The notes beneath the pieces were generated by a model. It was not told where the DNA came from. It saw nothing but the letters and a program-made list of their open reading frames with translations, and made no database searches. Positions 42,249 through 51,300 of a stretch of DNA of 55,371 bases are shown one piece after another. Origin of the DNA: Bacteroidales bacterium. GTDB taxonomy: Bacteria > Bacteroidota > Bacteroidia > Bacteroidales > UBA932. Where the stretch lies: positions 1 to 55,371 of the forward strand of contig JAILJO010000125.1 of NCBI GenBank assembly GCA_024694675.1, given 5' to 3'. Every line of letters begins with the position of its first letter. Position 1 is the first letter of the stretch. A program made the position numbers and the translations under genes.

Positions 42249-42825
42249 GTTCAGACTGATTACCGACGGGCTTGTCAAGAACAACCCCACGTTTGTGCTG
42301 CTGCTGGGCATGTGCCCTACGCTGGCAACCACAACATCGGCCATAAACGGAATGTCCATGGGACTTGCGACGCTGTTTGTGCTGGTGCTGTCCAATATGG
42401 CAATATCGGCCCTGGCGCCCGTTGTGCCGGACAAGGTACACATTCCGGTCTATATTGTGGTCATAGCCACTTTCGTGACCCTGCTGCAACTCCTGATGCA
42501 GGCCTTTACGCCCGCAATGTATGAGACGCTGGGCCTGTTCATTCCCCTTATCGTGGTAAACTGCATTGTGTTGGGACGTGCTGAGGCTTTTGCGAACAAG
42601 CACGGAGTGCTGGAGAGCGCATGTGACGGTCTTGGCGTTGGTCTTGGCTTCACCTGCTCCCTTACTGTGCTTGGTCTTGTGCGTGAAATCCTTGGCTCCG
42701 GAAGCGCCTTCGGGTGGAACTTCATTGGCGGGCATGACGGCATGCTGGCCTTTGTGATGGCTCCCGGCGCTTTCCTCTGCCTGGGTTATCTTATGGTATT
42801 GTTCAACAAACTGTTCAAGAAGTAG
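42241..42825 (+). CDS. rnfE: RNF complex subunit RnfE
   Basis: The 194-residue membrane protein (about six helices) begins [23 protein letters not shown], as RnfE/NqrD do, and contains [21 protein letters not shown]. With RnfA it forms the pseudo-symmetric pair that binds an Fe-S centre in the membrane (Cys in LLGMCPTLA). An ATG at 42220 is in frame, but 42241 fits family starts and the ATGAGTAA overlap seen at rnfB/rnfC. Confidence 0.95.
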   Translation: MSKFRLITDGLVKNNPTFVLLLGMCPTLATTTSAINGMSMGLATLFVLVLSNMAISALAPVVPDKVHIPVYIVVIATFVTLLQLLMQAFTPAMYETLGLFIPLIVVNCIVLGRAEAFANKHGVLESACDGLGVGLGFTCSLTVLGLVREILGSGSAFGWNFIGGHDGMLAFVMAPGAFLCLGYLMVLFNKLFKK

Positions 42826-42827
42826 CC

Positions 42828-43427
42828 ATGGAATATTTTCTCATAATTATCTCTGCGATATTCGTCAATAATATCGTCCTTGCGCAGTTCCTGGGTATCT
42901 GCCCTTACCTTGGCGTATCCAACAAACTGTCCACGGCGACGGGAATGTCCATGGCCGTGTGCTTCGTGATCACCCTGGCTACGCTGGTGACTTATCTGGT
43001 GAACAGGTATCTGCTGGTTCCCTTCGGGATTGAGTTCCTGCAGACCATTGCTTTCATCCTGGTAATCGCCGCGCTGGTCCAGATGGTGGAAATCGTCCTT
43101 AAGAAGGTCTCTCCCAGCCTTTACCAGGCGCTGGGTATTTTCCTCCCGCTCATTACCACAAACTGTGCGGTCCTTGGCGTTGCCATCAATGTGGTGACCA
43201 AGGAGTTCTCATTCGTCCCCGGCGGCATGCTGAACCTGGGTCAGGCTCTGGTATATGCCTTTGCAACATCCCTGGGCTATGGCCTTGCGATGGTTATATT
43301 CGCCGGTATCCGCGAGCACCTGGCCCTGAACGATGTTCCAAAAGCCTTCAAGGGCGTTCCAATCGCCATAGTGAGCGTCGGCATCCTGGCGCTGGCATTT
43401 ATGGGATTCGGCGGAATGGTCAAGTAA
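42828..43427 (+). CDS. rnfA: RNF complex subunit RnfA
   Basis: The 199-residue protein has about six helices and the RnfA start [20 protein letters not shown], the Cys-containing FLGICPYLG and [12 protein letters not shown]. It completes the order B-C-D-G-E-A, the standard Bacteroidota RNF operon. A strong bidirectional terminator follows. Confidence 0.96.
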   Translation: MEYFLIIISAIFVNNIVLAQFLGICPYLGVSNKLSTATGMSMAVCFVITLATLVTYLVNRYLLVPFGIEFLQTIAFILVIAALVQMVEIVLKKVSPSLYQALGIFLPLITTNCAVLGVAINVVTKEFSFVPGGMLNLGQALVYAFATSLGYGLAMVIFAGIREHLALNDVPKAFKGVPIAIVSVGILALAFMGFGGMVK

Positions 43428-43434
43428 AAATAAA

Positions 43435-43460
43435 GCCGCCCCTTTTGAGGGCGGCTTTTT
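43435..43460. terminator. Bidirectional terminator between rnfA and the histone-like gene
   Basis: GCCGCCC (43435-43441) pairs with GGGCGGC (43449-43455). The plus strand continues with five T residues and the minus strand has an A/T-rich TTTATTTTT run, so it can serve both convergent units. Confidence 0.88.
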
Positions 43461-43477
43461 ATTGCATGAAAGATTAA

Positions 43478-43633
43478 TTACTTCACGCTGACCTTACGAT
43501 ATTCCTTTGCAGCCTTCTCGAGGAGGAGGGTGGCCTTGCGGACACGTGCCTTAGCGGCCTTGTTGTCAACCTTGTCGATGTCTGCCAGGATAGCGTTTAC
43601 CTGGGCCTTAATTGCAGCAATGAGCTTTTCCAT
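43478..43633 (-). CDS. Histone H1-like small protein (Hc1 family)
   Basis: The minus strand from the ATG at 43633 encodes 51 residues rich in Lys and Ala: it starts MEKLIAAIKAQVNAILAD and has KAAKARVRKATLLLEKAAKE and a YRKVSVK end. It matches the short Hc1-type histone-H1-like proteins of Bacteroidota in length, composition and the RKVSV tail. It probably binds DNA or helps compact the nucleoid; this is family-based. It is transcribed towards rnfA and shares its terminator. Confidence 0.82.
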   Translation of the reverse strand: MEKLIAAIKAQVNAILADIDKVDNKAAKARVRKATLLLEKAAKEYRKVSVK

Positions 43634-43756
43634 AGTGCTTAGGTTTAAATGATTATAAATGTTGTGGTATTTGTATTTCTGCTGCCAATTTAGAAATTAT
43701 TTGTGTAAAAACAAAATAAATATTTGATTTCTGCACTGTTAGAGGCTGTATTTACG

Positions 43757-43783
43757 CAAAAAGCAGCCTATTTGGCTGCTTTT
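43757..43783 (-). terminator. Terminator of tRNA-Arg
   Basis: On the minus strand AGCAGCC and GGCTGCT form a 7-base stem with a 5-base loop, followed by TTTTT, starting 3 bases after the tRNA 3' end. Confidence 0.85.
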
Positions 43784-43785
43784 CG

Positions 43786-43859
43786 TGATCCCGATGCGAC
43801 TCGAACGCATGACCCACAGCTTAGAAGGCTGTTGCTCTATCCAGCTGAGCTACGGGACC
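43786..43859 (-). tRNA. tRNA-Arg (anticodon UCU)
   Basis: The minus strand folds into a complete 74-base cloverleaf. The acceptor is GGTCCCG with CGGGATC (one G-T pair), the D arm is GCTC/GAGC, the anticodon stem ACAGC/GCTGT encloses CTTCTAA with anticodon TCT, and the T arm is ATGCG-TTCGAGT-CGCAT. The discriminator base is A and the CCA end is not encoded. The UCU anticodon reads AGA/AGG arginine codons. Confidence 0.95.
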
Positions 43860-43879
43860 GGATTCAATATAGTGGGATG

Positions 43880-43909
43880 CAAAGATACTACTTTTTTACC
43901 AAATGGCAA
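43880..43909 (-). promoter_or_regulatory. Promoter of tRNA-Arg (TTG -33, TATCTTTG -7)
   Basis: On the minus strand TTG (43907-43909) is followed after 19 bases by TATCTTTG (43880-43887). The tRNA begins 20 bases downstream. The site lies just beyond the stop of the upstream orphan gene. Confidence 0.65.
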
Positions 43910-43915
43910 GGCCCA

Positions 43916-44896
43916 TTATCTGGGGCTGGCGCTCATGAGGAGTTGGAGCTGCTGGTTGAGGGCGGCGGTGAAGCCGTCGGGGCCGTCCGGGAGAGTGTCA
44001 GCGATGATGGGGGAGCCGTCGGAGTCTATGCTGAAGGAGGAGATGCCCACGGAGGCCATGCGGAAAATCTCTTCCGGAGAAGGGTAGACGTAGACGAAGT
44101 TCTGGTCCTGACGGGCATTGGGGAGGGCGATGAGGCTGCCGTCGCGGAGGTTGAAGCGGACGGTGGCATCGTACGGAATATCGTACTTAGTGTCCGAGCC
44201 TATCACAAAAGCCAGGTCAAAGTCCTCTCCACCGGTGTTCTTGTAGTAGATGTTGGAGAGGATGACGTTGTAGACGAAGTGCTCTCCCTTGCCCACGACG
44301 GGGTTGGACGATATCATTACGCTGTTTTTGTTCTGGTCATATGCGCCAAGGGTGGCGGTAAGGTCCACGGTGGTTTCCGATGCCTTCAGGATGGCCTCGC
44401 AGTGACGTTCCAGAAGGCTTGCGAATTCGTCCTCCGGGAATTTTGCCTGGACGTAGTCTTCAGGATTCCAGCCTGTGACGATGTCTATGGCAGTTACGCC
44501 CTTGAGCATCTTTTCCATGTCCTTTGTCTCAACCGCATATTTGAGACGGTTGCGGACCAGGCCGTTGTCAAAGCGGCGGGGAGTGGCGGAGCTCTGGCCT
44601 ATCTGTTCCAGGCGTACGAACTTCCCGTTCTTGAGTGTCACGGCCATCTTTACTCCCTTGGGGGCGGACACGGCTTCCTTCTGGTCCATATTAATATATA
44701 AAAGGTACATGCGCGTGCCGTCAGCGAAGCCCACGAACTCTACGCGGACCAGGCTTGGGATGCCGGCAATCTTCATGTCTTCGTATTCCGTGGAAATATG
44801 GGTAAGGTTGTTGGAACGGTAGTTGGTTCGGATTTGCTGGCCGAAGAGGCTTACCGTGAGAAGGGCTGCAAGGGCAACAGATACTAACCTTTTCAT
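43916..44896 (-). CDS. Secreted protein of unknown function with internal duplication
   Basis: I do not recognise this 326-residue protein. It has a signal peptide (about 1-20, ending SLFGQ). Two stretches look like diverged copies of one domain, about 75-165 and 235-326. Both run from a beta-rich part (KGVKMAVTLKNGKFVRL; YDATVRFNLRDGSLIAL) to a helix and strand (KDMEKMLKGVTAIDIV; SPEEIFRMASVGISSFSI). The start at 44896 is used because the longer open frame upstream runs through the dicarboxylate transporter gene on the other strand and lacks a signal peptide. It has its own -7 box and is divergent from the Dcu gene. Cell location is probably periplasmic. Confidence 0.75.
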   Translation of the reverse strand: MKRLVSVALAALLTVSLFGQQIRTNYRSNNLTHISTEYEDMKIAGIPSLVRVEFVGFADGTRMYLLYINMDQKEAVSAPKGVKMAVTLKNGKFVRLEQIGQSSATPRRFDNGLVRNRLKYAVETKDMEKMLKGVTAIDIVTGWNPEDYVQAKFPEDEFASLLERHCEAILKASETTVDLTATLGAYDQNKNSVMISSNPVVGKGEHFVYNVILSNIYYKNTGGEDFDLAFVIGSDTKYDIPYDATVRFNLRDGSLIALPNARQDQNFVYVYPSPEEIFRMASVGISSFSIDSDGSPIIADTLPDGPDGFTAALNQQLQLLMSASPR

Positions 44897-44918
44897 TCTT
44901 TTTGTCGTTTTCAGAGTA

Positions 44919-44926
44919 CAAAGATA
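44919..44926 (-). promoter_or_regulatory. -7 box (TATCTTTG) of the secreted orphan gene
   Basis: TATCTTTG on the minus strand lies 22 bases before the ATG at 44896, facing away from the Dcu promoter 24 bases to its right. Confidence 0.55.
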
Positions 44927-44949
44927 CACTTTCTGTGCCAAAAAATCAC

Positions 44950-44957
44950 TATCTTTG
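44950..44957 (+). promoter_or_regulatory. -7 box (TATCTTTG) of the dicarboxylate transporter gene
   Basis: TATCTTTG lies 20 bases before the ATG at 44978. A TTTCTG about 15-20 bases upstream is a weak -33 candidate. Confidence 0.5.
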
Positions 44958-44977
44958 AAAGCACTAAACAATAATTT

Positions 44978-46354
44978 ATGAGCTTTGTCATGATAATAGA
45001 GCTGCTCATTGTCCTTGCAGCTCTGTATGTGGGCTCCCGTTACGGATCCCTCGCCCTTGGCGCCATTTCCGGCATAGGCCTTGCCATCCTGGTCTTCGGC
45101 TTTGGCCTCAAGCCCGGTACGCCCCCCACGGACGTTATATACATTATCATAGCGGCTGTCACATGCGCCGGTACCCTTCAGGCCTCCGGAGGTATGGACT
45201 GGATGATCCAGATTGCGGAAAAGGTTCTCCGCAAGCATCCGGAGCATATTACGTTCCTGGGCCCGCTTGTGACTTTCTTCCTCACCGTAATGGTTGGAAC
45301 CGGTCACGTGGTGTATACCATCATGCCCATTATCTGTGACATTGCTCTTAAGAAGAATATCCGTCCGGAAAGGCCCTGTGGCGTGGCTTCCATAGCCTCG
45401 CAGGTGGGTATCACCTGTTCTCCCATTGCCGCCGCGGTGGTAGCATTCGTTACCATTTCCAATGCCAACGGATTCATGGTAAGCATCCCCCAGGTGCTCA
45501 TGGTAACCATCCCGGCGTGCGTCATAGGCCTCATGTGCGCATCCCTTGCGTCTTACAAGCGCGGCAAGGACCTTGACGACGATCCTGAATTCCAGGCCCG
45601 CAAGGCAGATCCCAAGATCTACAAGTACATGTATGTGAACAATGCCACCACGCTTGACAAGGAGATTACCAAGGAAGCCAAGATATCAGTGTTCGTCTTC
45701 CTGACTGCCCTGTTGGTTATAGTGGCCTTTGCATTCTGCCAGATGATCCATACGTCAGGCGGCGAGACCGTAGCCAAGGCAATCAACCTCCCCAAGATGA
45801 ATATCTGCATCCAGATTATTATGCTTGTGGCGGCGGCGCTGAACATTATGCTGTGCAAAGTGGACCTCAAGAACTGCGTCTCCGGTTCAGTGTGGAAGTC
45901 CGGTATGGTGGCCGTCATTGCCATCTACGGCATAGCCTGGCTGGCAGATACTTATTTCGGTAATTATATGGACCAGATGAAGGCCATGCTCACGGACCTT
46001 GTTACTCGCGCTCCGTGGACCATCGCATTCGTGTTCTTCATGGTATCGGTCCTTATCAACAGCCAGGGAGCCGTGGTGGTGGCCATGCTGCCTCTCGCAT
46101 ATGAACTTGGCATTGCCGGTCCGGTTCTCCTGGGCGTCCTTCCCAGCGTTTACGGGTATTTCTTCATCCCCAACTACCCGTCGGATATCGCCACTGTCAA
46201 CTTTGACCGAAGCGGCACCACGGTAATAGGCAAATACCTCCTCAATCATAGTTTCATGATGCCGGGACTCATTTCCGTGACGGTGTCCACAATAGTGGGA
46301 TACCTTATCACCAATGTGTTTTTCCCGGGTTATTTCGCCAGTTTCGTACTATGA
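44978..46354 (+). CDS. dcuB: Anaerobic C4-dicarboxylate transporter (DcuA/DcuB family)
   Basis: The 458-residue inner-membrane protein has 10-12 helices and the Dcu hallmarks ALYVGSRYGSLALG, GHVVYTIMPIICDIA, RPERPCGVASIASQ, SPIAAAVVAFVTISNA and PNYPSDIATVNFDRSGTT. It exchanges fumarate, malate or aspartate for succinate and so fits fumarate respiration, which together with RNF suits an anaerobe. DcuA versus DcuB cannot be separated with certainty. It overlaps the following lipoprotein gene by 4 bases (ATGA). Confidence 0.92.
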   Translation: MSFVMIIELLIVLAALYVGSRYGSLALGAISGIGLAILVFGFGLKPGTPPTDVIYIIIAAVTCAGTLQASGGMDWMIQIAEKVLRKHPEHITFLGPLVTFFLTVMVGTGHVVYTIMPIICDIALKKNIRPERPCGVASIASQVGITCSPIAAAVVAFVTISNANGFMVSIPQVLMVTIPACVIGLMCASLASYKRGKDLDDDPEFQARKADPKIYKYMYVNNATTLDKEITKEAKISVFVFLTALLVIVAFAFCQMIHTSGGETVAKAINLPKMNICIQIIMLVAAALNIMLCKVDLKNCVSGSVWKSGMVAVIAIYGIAWLADTYFGNYMDQMKAMLTDLVTRAPWTIAFVFFMVSVLINSQGAVVVAMLPLAYELGIAGPVLLGVLPSVYGYFFIPNYPSDIATVNFDRSGTTVIGKYLLNHSFMMPGLISVTVSTIVGYLITNVFFPGYFASFVL

Positions 46355-47226
46355 AAAGAATACTGTTGATTCTGCTTGTCCTTACATCCGTATCGTGCAA
46401 GAAAATGATGGAACCTGTACGCATACAGATTCCCAATACATACTGGTCATACTCTGTGAATGACCAGACCGCACGTGTATGTTTTCCTGACCAGAAGCAT
46501 GCTTCCGTGCTTCAGCTGGACAAAGGTTCCAATGCCTTCCAGGCTTTGCACGGGACTTATTATACGGATGGCCATAGACTTGTACTCTCCGGAGAGAACT
46601 GGCCTAAGGACATATTGTTTGTCCGTACATTCACCCACTTGAAAAACAGCTCCACCAACAAGGACATGACGCCGGTTTACAGCGTGGCGCCTGATGCCAT
46701 TGCCGGAAGCGTCTGGACAACCATGTTGGCTGGTAACCTCAACATTGTTTTCTTCGACCATGACGGCACCTGCCTGGACGCAACTTTTAAGAACGTTGCC
46801 CATAAGGAAGGTGTCAAATATGGTTGGGAGTTTGCCAGGAAGGACTATACCCTTAACGGAAAGAAACTCCAGGTTGGGGGCATTGCCGCAACCATGTTCG
46901 AAGATTTCATACAGACAGACACCCTTGCAGTAATGCAGACAGCGCCTGCCGCAGAGGACTCCGGCAATTCCATACTTACCGGAACAGTCTGGACTTATGA
47001 AACCAATGGCTATCCCGGACTTATAATCTTTACGTCTGACAATACTTTCACCAGAGTTCTTGTAGGAAGCACTATTGTCTATGCTTTCCTAAACGGAACA
47101 TATGAGCTCAGCGGTACATCCCTTACCCTTACGGACGGCAAGGGTATAAATGAAACCTGCCAGCTATCCGCCGACAGGTTCGTTTTCCTGGAAAGGAGAT
47201 ACGTTAAAGTCAGTTCTCTTCCTTAG
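46351..47226 (+). CDS. Lipoprotein of unknown function with two similar halves
   Basis: I do not recognise this 291-residue lipoprotein (lipobox SVSC). It has two segments that each begin with a W-x-Y/S pattern and read like lipocalin-type sheets: TYWSYSVNDQTARVCF and then LHGTYYTDGHRLVLSG, and again GTVWTYETNGYPGLIIFTSD then LNGTYELSGTSLTLTDG. Translation is coupled to the Dcu transporter. Its 3' end overlaps the convergent Wzz-like gene by 17 bases. Confidence 0.75.
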   Translation: MKRILLILLVLTSVSCKKMMEPVRIQIPNTYWSYSVNDQTARVCFPDQKHASVLQLDKGSNAFQALHGTYYTDGHRLVLSGENWPKDILFVRTFTHLKNSSTNKDMTPVYSVAPDAIAGSVWTTMLAGNLNIVFFDHDGTCLDATFKNVAHKEGVKYGWEFARKDYTLNGKKLQVGGIAATMFEDFIQTDTLAVMQTAPAAEDSGNSILTGTVWTYETNGYPGLIIFTSDNTFTRVLVGSTIVYAFLNGTYELSGTSLTLTDGKGINETCQLSADRFVFLERRYVKVSSLP

Positions 47227-48352
47227 CCCCGGCTTTCTCAAAAGATTCCTTTATCTTGGGAAGATAGCTCTTTCCAAGAACAATTCCGCATCCCAGTATG
47301 CCGCCCAGGAAGGTCCATACTATGAGGGTCTTTGCGCGGCTGTTTGAGGGTTTGTGGGGAACTGTGACTGGCTGCACTACGGCAAGAACGGGAGTGTCGC
47401 GCTTTACCTGCATCTTGGCCTGCTCAAGCTGTTTGGCCATTTCAGCATAGATGGTGTTGGCGACGTTATACTTGCTCTGGATGCGCTCCTGTTCAATCCT
47501 TGCACGGGTTGTTGCCATGTTCTGGGAACGGTCCCTTACGGTTGCAAGCTGGGCCTGATAGGTCTCCGCTTCTTTCTTTATCTCGTCGTAGCGGGCCTGG
47601 ATGTAGTCCAGGTTGTACTGTGCCTTTTCCGTGCGGAAGCGGGTTACCTCGCTCTGGAGAAGCCGCTGTGCCTTGAGCGCCATTTCCGCTGTCTGGATAG
47701 GTTCTGAACCGACCACGGTAAGGGTAATATAACCTTCCTTCTTATCTACAGCAAGACCAACGTTCTGAGATATGACCTTAATGAGTTTTTCTTCGTCCTT
47801 TGTGAGAAGGATGGGCTTGGGCTCATTATTCCCTTCTCCTGCGGAAGGAATCTCCATTTCGGGTTTTTCCTTGCGAAGCGCGCCCAGGATGACTCCCGGA
47901 AGGCCTATTGTGTATTTGAGCACATAGCTCATGACAGTAGGCTTGGCGTACTCCTTTGCGTATGTGTACATGGTCACGGCCGTGTCCGCTTTCTCATAAT
48001 GGAAGGGAGTGTATATAAGTTCCTTGCGGAAGGGAACACTGCTCACTATTTGGGGATAGACAAGGGGAGAGATATCTCCGCTGTTGGTGTTCATCATGCC
48101 CAGGTCAAAGCCGGCCAGGGTGGCGAGACTGGTGAGGGAAGAATTTGAGCGGGAGTTCATCTGGGGTACCATTACGGTACTCACGGTGTAAGTGCGTTTC
48201 ATGGTAAGGGCGGCTACAAGCCCCAGGACCATGAATACCGCCGTCACAATGATGATGGTTTTCCTGCCGTCCCAAAGACCCTTGACAAGGGCCATTATGT
48301 CTATGCCTTCCTCTTCTTCCTGAGGAGTGTTGTAGTTGTAATTCTGGTCCAT
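47210..48352 (-). CDS. Wzz-type polysaccharide chain-length/co-polymerase protein
   Basis: The 380-residue protein has an acidic N-terminus, a first helix (about 33-52), a large periplasmic coiled-coil domain with a YDEIKKEAETYQAQLATVRD helix and the GNVR-like block (KRDTPVLAVVQPVTVPHKPS). A second helix is near 345-365. This is the Wzz/Wzc N-terminal type without a kinase domain. It partners the SLBB export protein encoded 2 bases upstream. No glycosyltransferases are nearby, so the capsule or exopolysaccharide genes must be elsewhere. Confidence 0.9.
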   Translation of the reverse strand: MDQNYNYNTPQEEEEGIDIMALVKGLWDGRKTIIIVTAVFMVLGLVAALTMKRTYTVSTVMVPQMNSRSNSSLTSLATLAGFDLGMMNTNSGDISPLVYPQIVSSVPFRKELIYTPFHYEKADTAVTMYTYAKEYAKPTVMSYVLKYTIGLPGVILGALRKEKPEMEIPSAGEGNNEPKPILLTKDEEKLIKVISQNVGLAVDKKEGYITLTVVGSEPIQTAEMALKAQRLLQSEVTRFRTEKAQYNLDYIQARYDEIKKEAETYQAQLATVRDRSQNMATTRARIEQERIQSKYNVANTIYAEMAKQLEQAKMQVKRDTPVLAVVQPVTVPHKPSNSRAKTLIVWTFLGGILGCGIVLGKSYLPKIKESFEKAGAKEEN

Positions 48353-48354
48353 GG

Positions 48355-51300
48355 CTAGTTGAGTCGTTCGATGAGGAGGATCATGGAAGTGACGGATGTC
48401 AGGGTAGAGAGTGTAGATGCCGCCAGTCTCTCCCAGTCTATCTTCTCCTTCGGTTTCTCTATCTTCTGCTTCTTCTGCTGGTCGATTGTTACGGTGATTA
48501 CACTTCCGGGCTGTACGGTAGGATAAATGGGTATACCCAGTAACCGCTTGGTGCCTTCCGTCTGGGAGTTGGACATGGTGACGGTGACGCTGTAATTGTC
48601 AGCGGTCTTGATGAGACCTCCGGCATAGTGGTCGATATACCATTTGGCGCTGTGGGGACCCTGATAGATCATAATCTTTTGAACAGAGCTGAACTCTTCA
48701 GGGGTATATTGTGCCATGCGGGTTCCTAGCTCCCTAATAATGACGGTATTCTCAAGTCTGGTGACATTGATTACATCGCCGTCCATGAGGATGGGATCGA
48801 AGTAATTCTTGCCCACGTGTATCCTTCTGGCATCGTCCAGGTTTACACCTATGTTGCCGCGGCCTTTATATGTGCGGAAGAGGGTTGCATAAGGACTTGC
48901 ATCGTCTAGAAGACCGCCGGCCATGCGGAGTATCTCCGTTAATTGAGTGCGGCCGTCTTCAATGACATAGACGCCGGGATACTTCACCCTGCCGTTGATT
49001 TCTACAGTGCGGCCGTGAGTGAAATTGGGGGTCATGCGGACCACCACGTGGTCGTACGGCTGGAGCTGGAAGTTGGGATTGACGGGATAGTAGTTCTCAT
49101 CCACCGCAACGTTGATGGTGTCGAAGGTCACTGCGTCTTTCTTGGATATGTTCATGCGGAATACCTGGACCTTGTCATAGGAGGCACCGACAGTGAAGCC
49201 TCCGGCCATGGTGATAATGTCGTGCAGGGAGACGGAAGGATCGTAAGTAATACTTACGGGATTCTTCACAGCGCCGCTTACACGTATTTCGCCTATGTTG
49301 GTGTAGGTGGTGTTGTCGTAGACCCTGAGTTCATCGCCGGGAAGAAGGGGCTGGTCCACATCTTTTTCAAGGGAGACAGGGATATATTCCTTTTTTGCCG
49401 GATTTGTAACATCAGTGCGGAAAATGAAGGCCACGGGGTATACGGTGGGCTTCAGACCACCGGCGTATTCAATTGCCTGGCCTATGGTCATGCGGTCGTT
49501 GAGGCCGAAGCTACGGGTGAAGGGATTACGGACCTGGCCGGATACGGAAATGGTTTCTGTGTCACGGTAGGTAGACTGTGCGAGTACGCGGACGACGTCC
49601 CTTGTCTGGAGCTTGAAGTCCGGGTTTCCGTCTGTTCCGGGGAAAGGTACTGTAAGGACCTCTACAGTTTCATCCGGCTTGGTGCGCTCTACGAAAACGT
49701 AGTCTGTCCTTGCGGTGGTACGAGGGCCGCCTGCATATTCAATAGCCTGTGCAAGGGTCATGGAGTCGTTGATGCCGAAGCGACGCGTGAACGGATCACG
49801 GACGTCGCCTTCAACGGTTATGGACCAGGTGTCTTTGAAAGTGTCCAGTGCGAGAACCTTCACCTTGTCCCTTGCCTGAAGTTCGAAGTCAGGATTGCCG
49901 TCCGTCCCGGGGAAAGGAACGGTGAAGACTTCCACGGTCTCGTCCGGGCTGGTGCGCTCTACAAATACGTAGTCTGTTCTTGCAGTGTACTTAGGCTGGA
50001 CTCTGTCGAGGAGGCCCTTCAGGCTGCTGTTCTTCTCAATGTCAAAGTCTCCGCCGTAGTAGATTTCGCCGCTGATGGAGACGTAATTCTCCATGGGACG
50101 GTTGGTGGACTTGATGCGGATGACGTCACCACCCTCAAGGCGGACCTTCTGGGCACCGGCGAGAGTCTTGTCAAGTTCATATTCCAAATACTTGAGTTCT
50201 CCGTTTTCGCGGCGCTCGATCTGGACAAAGTCAGGAGAGGCGTTATAGGTGAGGCCGCCTGCATATTCAATGAGGTCTTTGAGGGATTCTCCGTCAAGCA
50301 TCTCATAACGCATGGGGCGGCGTACGGCGCCTTCGATGGTTACAATGTTCTGGGCGATGGGGACGAAGAGGACATCGTTGTTCTGGAGGTCATACGGAAC
50401 GTCCTTGATTTCTCCCTTCATGTACTTGTAAAGGTCCAGACGGGCAGTCTTGCCGGCGCGTGAACGCTGGATATTGCGGATAGAACCTATAGCGGTGGGG
50501 CCGCCTGCCGCAGCAAGGGCATTAAAAGCGGTGTTGAGTGCGCTCAGGGTGAACCCGCCCTGTACGCCTACCTCACCATAGATGCTCACGGAAAGGGTGC
50601 GTGCCGTTGTGATGGTAACGGCAATTTGATCCTGGCGGAAAGAATAGTGCTGGGCCAGTTTGGCGATGACGGCCTTGCGGGCTTGGGCGAGAGTCATGCC
50701 TTTGAGGAAAATCTTGGTGGACCCTGCAGGCTGGATAGAGCCATCAGGAGCAACTCTCTGGTGAATCTCTGTCTGGGAGCCGCCGAAGATGGAGATATGG
50801 ATCTCGTCGCCTTCTCCAAGAATGTATGTTTCAGGAGCCTGGGCGCCGTCTGTAGTGCGGAAAACATCCATGGAGGTGCCAGTGAAGAGGGCGTGACCGT
50901 AGATGTCGTCTCCGGCTGTGGTGGATACGTGATTCTCTTTCAGGGCGTGTTCCAGGGCTTCTTCTGCAGCCGCCTCACCAAGGGTTGTCTGAGGCAACTG
51001 ATTGGGCGTTTCCGCGGAAGATGCTGCTGCCGCTATGATTTCCGTACCAGCGGCGGCGTTTGCAACCACTGCTGCGTCGGCGGCAGGGGCGGCCTGAATG
51101 ACGGCGGCATTACTGGTGGCTTTTTCAGCCTCCATCTTGTTGATTATTTCCATTACGCGGGTCTGGTAGGCGGGGTATTCTGACGGAGGAATTGTGTCTA
51201 CGTCAATACCCTCCTCCAGAAGGCGGGTGCGGACTTCGTTTTCTTCAAGACCACGCTTGGCGAGTTCCGCGCGGGCCAAGGACAGCATGTTTGCAGACTG

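Noticed and set aside
43916..45307. 463-residue version of the secreted orphan protein
   Set aside because: The extra N-terminus is antisense to the Dcu gene, lies upstream of the -7 box at 44919-44926, and would bury the signal peptide.
49550..49985. Tandem repeat that might be a CRISPR or satellite
   Set aside because: The period is 270 bases, coding, and conserved at protein rather than DNA level.
48943..50463. 506-residue open frame on the plus strand
   Set aside because: It is antisense to the SLBB export gene, whose protein has signal peptide, Poly_export and SLBB domains. The antisense protein shows no motif.
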